Origin: Planctomycetaceae bacterium
GTDB taxonomy: Bacteria > Planctomycetota > Planctomycetia > Pirellulales > Lacipirellulaceae
Direction of reading: 5' to 3'
DNA length: 11,970 nucleotides
Assembly: GCA_002713555.1 (NCBI GenBank)
Contig: PATG01000024.1
Location: forward strand, 63,915-75,884
This document shows positions 6,945 through 11,970 of the stretch, piece after piece. The position numbers were made by a program, and so were the translations under genes. The notes under the pieces were generated by a model. It was not told where the DNA came from. It saw only the letters and a program-made list of their open reading frames with translations, and did not search any database. How positions within the stretch are numbered: position 1 is the first letter of the stretch; every line of letters starts with the position of its first letter.

Positions 6945-7829
6945 ATGAGCGAACTAACACCTAACCTGGCAGAAAAAATCGTGGCCGCTTGCCAAGCAGG
7001 CGCTGAAGAGGCTGCAGGTGCGCTGAGTCGTTCTCTGGATGGCGAAATATCATTCACTCCAGGAGAATCAGGGGCTTTTGGCGATAGTCGTACTGCCGAT
7101 GAATTGGACGGTCCTGGCCTGATAATTCTGCTGCGTTTTGGCGATCAGGGCTTAGCCGCCGTTTTGCCTGAAACGAGTAGCTTATTGCCTGATTGGTGTG
7201 CCAATCCTGATACGACTGGCAAAAGCAAGCTCAGCACCCTTGCACAAGAGCTCAGCATGCTACTGGTCCCTGAATCGATGGTGGCCGATAATTACCAGGC
7301 GGCTTGGATTGAAAACATTCAGTCTGCTATTTCTTCGGCAAGCCTGACCGACGACGCAGCAATCGTACCCATTGCCCTGAGCACGACTAACGCAGAAGGA
7401 CAATTGAGTCTGCTATGGCCATTGTCCAATCTAGAACAACTCTTTCCGACTAGTAAGGATGTCGAAGCAACAAATCCAACCACCCCACATCCTGCCGGTG
7501 GATCAACAGGATCTCATGCCAAGGCAACAGAAAGTCTTGATTTTTCGCGTCTGCCTGGTTACTCGCGCAGCTTGCTCAAGATTAGTTTGCCTGTCAGCGT
7601 GATGCTCGCAACCAAAAAAGAAAATCTCAAGACCATTACCGAGCTTGCCCCTGGAACCATCCTGGAATTTGATAAATCCTGCGACGAAATGCTAGAACTT
7701 TTTGTGGGCAATCAATCGCTGGCCGAAGGTGAGGCCGTTAAAGTTGGTGATAAATTTGGTTTTCGGGTAAACACAATTCAACTTCCCGAAGAACACTTCA
7801 TGAAAGTTCAACCCAAATATCCGGGCTAG
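6945..7829 (+). CDS. FliN/FliY-like flagellar motor switch protein (SpoA domain)
   Basis: A 294-residue protein whose C-terminus (about 207-280) is a SpoA/FliN-type domain: YSRSLLKISLPVSVMLATKK, then LAPGTILEFDKSCDEMLELFVGN and the glycine-rich turn EGEAVKVGDKFGFRV. SpoA domains build the C-ring that switches flagellar rotation, or sorting platforms in type III secretion. Residues 1-165 form a separate alpha/beta domain (QAGAEEAAGALSRSL; GPGLIILLRFGDQGLAAVLP; LAQELSMLLVPESM; EGQLSLLWPLSNLEQLF) resembling the CheC/FliY or FliM middle region only loosely. A Pro/Thr/Gly-rich linker (about 170-200) joins them. ATG 6945 is preferred to TTG 6924 because a sigma-28-like promoter lies just upstream. 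No other flagellar gene is in the window. Its stop overlaps the stop of the convergent ORF at 7826 by two bases. Motor role likely; exact name (FliN, FliY, FliM-like) uncertain. Confidence 0.8.
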   Translation: MSELTPNLAEKIVAACQAGAEEAAGALSRSLDGEISFTPGESGAFGDSRTADELDGPGLIILLRFGDQGLAAVLPETSSLLPDWCANPDTTGKSKLSTLAQELSMLLVPESMVADNYQAAWIENIQSAISSASLTDDAAIVPIALSTTNAEGQLSLLWPLSNLEQLFPTSKDVEATNPTTPHPAGGSTGSHAKATESLDFSRLPGYSRSLLKISLPVSVMLATKKENLKTITELAPGTILEFDKSCDEMLELFVGNQSLAEGEAVKVGDKFGFRVNTIQLPEEHFMKVQPKYPG

Positions 7830-8479
7830 GAATATTTCCAGTGGTTGGCCAAGGGCCCCCAGGTAGAACTTAACAAATCTGTCAGACGAATCGTGAGGTG
7901 GTCACGTTTTTTGTCGATAGCTCGATTTAGATTGGCAACAAGCTTCGTTCCCTTGAGTTCGTGTTCAATAAGTTTCTGCAAGCCGTCACCAAGCTCCCAA
8001 ATAATGGGCCCCTGCGCATTGCTGACGCGGTGCAATTAGAATTCTTGAAGCTGCAATCTTGCATCGACAATTCGCGGGGCAATCTTGGCAATCCCCAAAT
8101 TCAAACTTAACTCTACTTCGCAATCGAGAGCTAACACAAAGGATGTTTCACTCTCTATTTCTAAGCCGATCAGGTGGATGGCGTATTGGTAAATCTTGGC
8201 CCGCACCCAAGCCTCTAAATCGGCAATCATAACAAGCGTGAAAGCTGCACAGCCCGGGCCCGAATTGCGAAGTGAGTCCACGCGAATCTCAAATTTTTCT
8301 TCCGGTTCGACAAGCCTAACTTTATAGTGCTTCCAAAGTCCGTGCTTCACAGCCCGTTTACGTCGCGATAGGTTCCAGCCGTCACTACGAATACCGTTTG
8401 TTGTCTTCTTAGTCCTGCCCCAATCCTTGCGTTTTTCGTATTCACAGGGAATGGCTTGTTCGATGAGATCGGCGCACAT
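7826..8479 (-). pseudogene. Interrupted hypothetical gene (in-frame TAA)
   Basis: One reading frame runs from ATG 8479 for 147 codons (MCADLIEQAIPCEYEKRKDWG...), meets TAA at 8036-8038, then continues without a frame change for 69 codons to the TAG at 7826-7828. The sequence on both sides reads as one protein: DARLQLQEF (stop) LHRVSNAQGPIIWELGDGLQ...KRDHLTIRLTDLLSSTWGPL. From memory this resembles a planctomycete family of unknown function, with KDWG.TK, KHG.WK.Y.VRL, an E-F-x-L-x-R-V-S...GP core and a DLL.S.WG end; I could not check this. The N-terminus also looks short, since a TAA at 8507-8509 closes the frame upstream and no signal peptide is seen. One substitution (CAA, GAA or AAA to TAA) explains the break. 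Alternatives are a sequencing error, or a real 147-residue protein. Confidence 0.6.
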
Positions 8480-8783
8480 GCCAGGATCTGATTCGCCTGG
8501 GTCTGGTTAGCCTGGGAGGACTCTATCTCGTCCCCTTCATGGAATAGGTACAAGAATTAGTACGAATAGGGTGCCTGCAAGAAACGGCACATACCTTGAC
8601 GACTGGCCGATCAATAGGCAAAAAACCTTTCTTCCAGGCATACGGACAGCTGGTGTCCCTAGTTGAAAATGCATCATTGCAACCCAATAATCTTGGACTG
8701 AATGGTTCGACTAAAAAAAGAACCTGCCCCAGGCCCGTAAGCCCGAGACAGGTCCTCAGAGGGGGACTCGTCAATACTCTCTC
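8480..8783. other. Intergenic region with a terminator, otherwise unassigned
   Basis: Both flanking genes are on the minus strand. The right part holds the intrinsic terminator of the cysteine-rich gene. The left part (8510-8700) should contain any promoter of the interrupted ORF, but I see no clear -10/-35 pair. Short frames of 63-83 codons here cross the terminator or start at non-ATG codons and look random. Confidence 0.5.
8711..8753 (-). terminator. Intrinsic terminator of the cysteine-rich protein gene
   Basis: On the minus strand the 32 bases 8753-8722 fold into a 13-bp stem (three G-T pairs, no mismatch) with a 6-nt loop TTACGG. TC and a run of seven T follow (8720-8711). It starts about 30 bp after the stop at 8784. 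This is a textbook rho-independent terminator and confirms that the minus strand is the transcribed one here. Confidence 0.88.
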
Positions 8784-9392
8784 TTAGCGAACAAAGCTGG
8801 CGCTGACCACTTTGCGTGGTTGGGCGACCCGAGCTGCAGGGTCCGCAGGAGCGGATGGAATCGGAGCAGCTTCGGGCTCTCCTGCATCTTCTGCAGGTTC
8901 AGCATCGACACTCCCCGAGTCACAGCAGCCACAACTGGCTTCACAGCAACCACAGCTGGCTTCACAGCAGCAATCATCAGCACATCCGCAAGACTTTTCG
9001 CAGCAGTCGTCGCCGCAGCAGTCATCATCAGCAAATCCGCAAGACTCTTCGCAGCAGTCGTCGCCGCAGCAGCCATCGTCACAGCAACCACAGCTGGCTT
9101 CGCAGCAGGACTTGGACTTGCGCTGGAACAGTCGGCTCAAGCAACTGCCAAGCTTCTTCTTGCAGCAGTCGTCGCCACAGCAGTCATCGCCGCAGCAGTC
9201 GTCGCCACAGCAGTCATCGCCGCAGCAAAAATCATCAGCAAATCCACAAGACTCTTCACAACAACATTGCGGCTCACAGCAGTCGCATCCGCAACCACTT
9301 CCAAGCATAGTGTCCAAAAGACCAAAACCGTGACTTTGGCCTGCTAGACAACATACGCTTACGATGAGCGCTCCAAACAATTTCGACTTCAT
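8784..9392 (-). CDS. Secreted cysteine-rich repeat protein
   Basis: A 202-residue exported protein of unknown function. A signal peptide (MKSKLFGALIVSVCCLAGQS, cleavage perhaps after SHG near 22) is followed by a region almost built of cysteine: 46 Cys in all, 44 of them between about residues 34 and 156. The repeats are CCGDD (four in tandem at about 57-76), a larger unit near 16 residues, CCGDDCCEESCGFADD then CCGDDCCEKSCGCADD, and CCEASCG. A basic break KKKLGSCLSRLFQRKSKS divides two cysteine blocks. The tail (about 157-202) is Ala/Pro/Glu-rich without Cys. The start is ATG 9392 with AGGAGA (9402-9407) 9 nt before it. Classic work found planctomycete cell walls to be protein-based and cystine-rich, so a disulfide-linked envelope component is plausible; metal binding through Cys/Asp is the alternative. 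Both are inference. Confidence 0.88.
   Translation of the reverse strand: MKSKLFGALIVSVCCLAGQSHGFGLLDTMLGSGCGCDCCEPQCCCEESCGFADDFCCGDDCCGDDCCGDDCCGDDCCKKKLGSCLSRLFQRKSKSCCEASCGCCDDGCCGDDCCEESCGFADDDCCGDDCCEKSCGCADDCCCEASCGCCEASCGCCDSGSVDAEPAEDAGEPEAAPIPSAPADPAARVAQPRKVVSASFVR
9162..9221. repeat. Exact 30-bp tandem duplication inside the cysteine-rich gene
   Basis: Bases 9162-9191 and 9192-9221 are identical. Each is two near-identical 15-bp subunits (GCAGCAGTCGTCGCC and ACAGCAGTCATCGCC) encoding CCGDD on the minus strand. Exact identity over two units points to recent slippage or unequal recombination. A diverged repeat of about 48 bp also covers 8975-9070. Confidence 0.9.
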
Positions 9393-10228
9393 CGAATTAC
9401 GTCTCCTATTCCTTGGGGACGGTTCCTTAAAACGGCTTGATTGCGCCAGTCAGGCGCGTTTCATCTCACACGTGCTGAGTTGGTCGAGACGACGTGGCAG
9501 GGCGTGGAGCCCAGTGGGAGCGGCAGGTGAGATTGCGTGGGTGACCCATTAGGGTCGGGGGGGTCAAGTTAATCCGTTTCTTGTTGGTCCCCACAGTCAG
9601 GCGTCAACACCAGTCGAATCAATCCATGATTCGAAAAAGTACAGGCCGGTCGGTTAACGCGCCAAACAGTGGAGTGTCAAAAGACACTGCATTGCATTCT
9701 AGGCAACATCAAAAACTATCGGCCCACGCTATAAGCCCCCTTGAGCATCCAGAAGTAATTTTCAGCAAGTGGTTTAGGACTATCATTAGGCAAGATTTAC
9801 GGCCAACAGAAGCTGGTCCAATCGTATCAGTTGTGCCTCTTAATTTCGAGGCTTCCGAGACTAGTGAAAGCCCTTAAAGTCTGCTATCCTAGACTCCCCA
9901 CCAAAAGGCCCCCTGGTAGCGCCCTGCAATCGAAAAGGGTAACGGATGTCGCAAAAACCACGTGGTCGTCAAAGTTTAACAGAATTAATTACCAACTGAA
10001 TCACAGATTTATCAACAGATATCTGATCTACCTCCACATAGAACCCATTTGATTTGGGAACCCATTTGATTTGGAGTCCGCTGCGATCCTCGAATTGCGT
10101 TAGGCAACTGATCTCTCCGCTGAATCCACCCTCCTAATAGATATTCCCACTGCCTCTCTCTCCATAGATCGAATAGACCTATTTTCGCATACGGATAGCG
10201 TATTCACTATTCGTTGAGGTGCACCCTA
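9393..10228. other. Long intergenic region without a recognisable gene
   Basis: 836 bp between the divergent cysteine-rich and PQQ-propeller genes. Plus-strand frames of 62-98 codons (9364-9552, 9581-9877, 9831-10052) start at poor sites and have random-looking composition. I found no tRNA arms or rRNA. Visible structure is limited to a small hairpin GCGCC-AGTCA-GGCGC (9443-9457), a G-rich patch near 9553-9565, and the 17-bp tandem repeat at 10041-10074. A small RNA or regulatory DNA could hide here, but nothing shows it. Confidence 0.55.
10041..10074. repeat. Two exact tandem copies of a 17-bp sequence
   Basis: GAACCCATTTGATTTGG occurs at 10041-10057 and again at 10058-10074 with no gap. 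It lies about 155-190 bp upstream of the PQQ-propeller start. Tandem sites of this size can bind an activator, but a chance slippage duplication in non-coding DNA fits equally well. Confidence 0.85.
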
Positions 10229-11970
10229 ATGATTCGATTCGTTCTTTTTTTAAGCACACTAGCAGCACCGCTATGCGACATGCAGGTACTCGCTGACGAA
10301 CCGCTACAAAGCACAGCCATGGATTGGCCCAACTGGCGAGGTCCACAGCAAAATCGCGTTTCCAACGAAACCAACCTGGTGGAACACTGGGATCCCCAAG
10401 GAGGACCAAACAGCAATCTACTCTGGAAAAACGACGAGTTGGGAGGGCGTTCAACCCCCATCGTCATGGGCAGTCGACTCTTCACACTCGTACGTGATCA
10501 AGGAGGGACGACAAGCGAGGGGGCTAAGGTCGTTTGTGTAGATGCAGCCACTGGAAATATGATTTGGCAACATCGGTTTAATGTCTATCTAACCGATGTG
10601 CCCGACACGCGTGTCGGTTGGTCATCAGTGGCCGGCGATCCTGAAACGGGTCGCGTTTATGCTCTTAGTGTATCAGGTTATTTTTGCTGTCTGGAAGGTG
10701 CTACGGGCAAACTTGTCTGGAAACGCAGCCTCCATGAAGAATTTGGACTCTTGAGCACGTATGGGGGGCGTACCCACAGCCCAATCGTGTTTGAGGACAC
10801 CGTGATTGTCAGCGCTGTTGTCATTGGATGGGGCGACGCACCGCAGTGGGGATTTTTAGCAAAACCTGCCCACCGCTTTATGTCCTTTGATAAGGCGACG
10901 GGCAAATTAAGATGGCTCAAAGGCACTGGCATCTCGCCTTACGACACAACTTACAGTACACCGACGATCACCACGCTGAACGGTCAGGCTGCCATGATCT
11001 TTGGCTCTGGAGACGGAGAATTATGGGCCTTACAACCACGCACGGGCGAGCGAATCTGGCATTTTCCTTTCTCGCGTCGCGGCCTGTTTGTATCGCCACT
11101 GGTAGTCGGCGACACTGTCTATGCCTCACATAGCGAAGAAAACGTGATTGGCAATACGATGGGATCTGTCGTTGCGCTTGACGGCACGCTCAGTGGAGAC
11201 TTATCGGGCCAAGAAAAATGGCAAGAATTTGAAGTCATGGCGGGCAAATCTTCGCCAATTATGGTTGATGGCAAGCTCTGGGTTGTTGACGACCGTGCAA
11301 AGCTCTGGATCTTTGAACCCGAGACGGGCGAAATCCTATTGCGTCGCAAGGCATTCGGCAAGGACAAAGTCATGCGCAGCACACCCCTCTATGCCGATGG
11401 AAAAGTTTATTTGTCGACCGGAAACGGACGCTGGCACGTACTGAAGCCTACCGATACAGGTTTCAAAGTTCTTGATAGATTCCGACTACACAACGAAGCC
11501 TGCGATGGGTCGCCCATCGTTTCGCACGGACGAATCTACCTGCCGACATCAGCAGCCCTTTATTGCATTGGTCGCAATGAGGAACCCTCTACTGCGTCCC
11601 AGGCTCCCATGTCCCAGCCAACCGTATCTCAGCTTACTGAGACTGCCCCTGCTGACGACCCCGCGGTGGCTCATATCCAAATCGTCCCCTACGATACTTT
11701 GTTAGCTCCTGACCAACAGGTCGATTTCAAGGTTCACCAATACAACGCAAGAGGACAACGGCTAAGAATACTCTCAGGCGACGACGTCAAACTGGCTGTC
11801 TCTGGGCCAGGGTCTGTAGAAAATGGCACCTACACGGCTCCGACATTGACCGCCCATCAAGCCTCACTAGTAACCTGCAAAATTGGTGACCTGACTGGAT
11901 CTGCCCGTCTGCGTATTGTACCTCCATTGCCGTGGAATTTTGATTTCAATCATTCCGAAAAAGTACCCCT
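10229..11970 (+). CDS. Secreted PQQ-like beta-propeller repeat protein (3' end outside window)
   Basis: The frame is open from ATG 10229 to the window edge (580 codons, no stop). GAGGTG (10216-10221) provides a ribosome binding site. A signal peptide (MIRFVLFLSTLAAPLCDMQ, cleavage probably after VLA at 22) is followed by MDWPNWRGPQQNRVSNE, the usual opening of planctomycete PQQ/BamB-type propellers. Blade motifs of the AxxTGxxxW type occur at residues 105-113 (DAATGNMIW), 156-164 (EGATGKLVW), 221-229 (DKATGKLRW), 269-277 (QPRTGERIW) and, degenerate, 363-371 (EPETGEILL). A Pro/Ser/Thr linker (about 455-480) leads to an Ig-like beta-sandwich (about 482-564), then PPLPWNFDFN, which seems to start a further domain beyond the edge. 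It probably acts in the periplasm. Whether it binds PQQ or only scaffolds cannot be told; no dehydrogenase catalytic set is evident. Confidence 0.88.
   Translation, partial: MIRFVLFLSTLAAPLCDMQVLADEPLQSTAMDWPNWRGPQQNRVSNETNLVEHWDPQGGPNSNLLWKNDELGGRSTPIVMGSRLFTLVRDQGGTTSEGAKVVCVDAATGNMIWQHRFNVYLTDVPDTRVGWSSVAGDPETGRVYALSVSGYFCCLEGATGKLVWKRSLHEEFGLLSTYGGRTHSPIVFEDTVIVSAVVIGWGDAPQWGFLAKPAHRFMSFDKATGKLRWLKGTGISPYDTTYSTPTITTLNGQAAMIFGSGDGELWALQPRTGERIWHFPFSRRGLFVSPLVVGDTVYASHSEENVIGNTMGSVVALDGTLSGDLSGQEKWQEFEVMAGKSSPIMVDGKLWVVDDRAKLWIFEPETGEILLRRKAFGKDKVMRSTPLYADGKVYLSTGNGRWHVLKPTDTGFKVLDRFRLHNEACDGSPIVSHGRIYLPTSAALYCIGRNEEPSTASQAPMSQPTVSQLTETAPADDPAVAHIQIVPYDTLLAPDQQVDFKVHQYNARGQRLRILSGDDVKLAVSGPGSVENGTYTAPTLTAHQASLVTCKIGDLTGSARLRIVPPLPWNFDFNHSEKVP

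Noticed and set aside
8940..9230. Regularly spaced repeats that could suggest a CRISPR array
   Set aside because: The units are tandem without unique spacers, and they encode a continuous Cys-rich protein.
8812..9347. Gln/Ser-rich and other long plus-strand frames opposite the cysteine-rich gene
   Set aside because: They arise from the CAG/TCG-rich antisense of the repeats. Only the minus frame has a signal peptide, an AGGAGA ribosome site and a terminator.
9443..9457. Small GC hairpin GCGCC-AGTCA-GGCGC as a terminator
   Set aside because: The stem has only five base pairs with a weak T-run, and no gene ends nearby.
9581..9877. 98-codon plus-strand frame in the long intergenic region
   Set aside because: It starts with TTG, has no ribosome site and no domain-like pattern.

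Overview
The window looks like chromosomal DNA from a planctomycete, most likely Pirellulaceae. This is inferred from gene content: a secreted DUF1080 protein, a long exported PQQ-type propeller protein, a secreted cysteine-rich repeat protein, a stand-alone FliN-type protein, and housekeeping genes scattered singly on both strands. No phage, transposon, CRISPR or tRNA/rRNA gene was recognised.

Layout. (1) 43-1185, minus: mnmA (tRNA 2-thiouridylase). (2) 1451-2573, plus: prfB (RF2) with a +1 programmed frameshift at CTT TGA C, and a TTG-initiated unknown ORF (2570-3295) overlapping its stop. (3) 3358-4185, minus: an exported DUF1080 protein. (4) 4442-5164, plus: a modular unknown protein with a compact N-terminal domain, a Lys/Ala/Pro linker and four copies of a short helical motif in low-complexity sequence. 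(5) 5224-5275: a long intergenic hairpin. (6) 5380-6516, minus: nadA (quinolinate synthase), with a good -10 and a perfect 14-bp palindrome at the expected transcription start. (7) 6945-7829, plus: a FliN/FliY-like motor-switch protein behind a flagellar sigma-28-like promoter candidate. (8) 7826-8479, minus: a gene remnant split by one in-frame TAA. (9) 8784-9392, minus: a signal-peptide protein with 46 cysteines in 202 residues, ending at a strong intrinsic terminator. (10) 9393-10228: a long non-coding stretch with a 17-bp exact tandem duplication. (11) 10229 to the window end, plus: the 5' part of a secreted PQQ-propeller protein followed by an Ig-like segment.

The genes do not form one pathway. 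mnmA and prfB are a divergent translation pair, nadA is NAD biosynthesis, fliN is motility, and the rest are envelope, exported or unknown proteins. I see no clear defence or biosynthetic system. The least explained items are the repeat-motif protein at 4442-5164, the cysteine-rich protein, the interrupted ORF at 7826-8479, and the regulatory DNA between nadA and the fliN-like gene.
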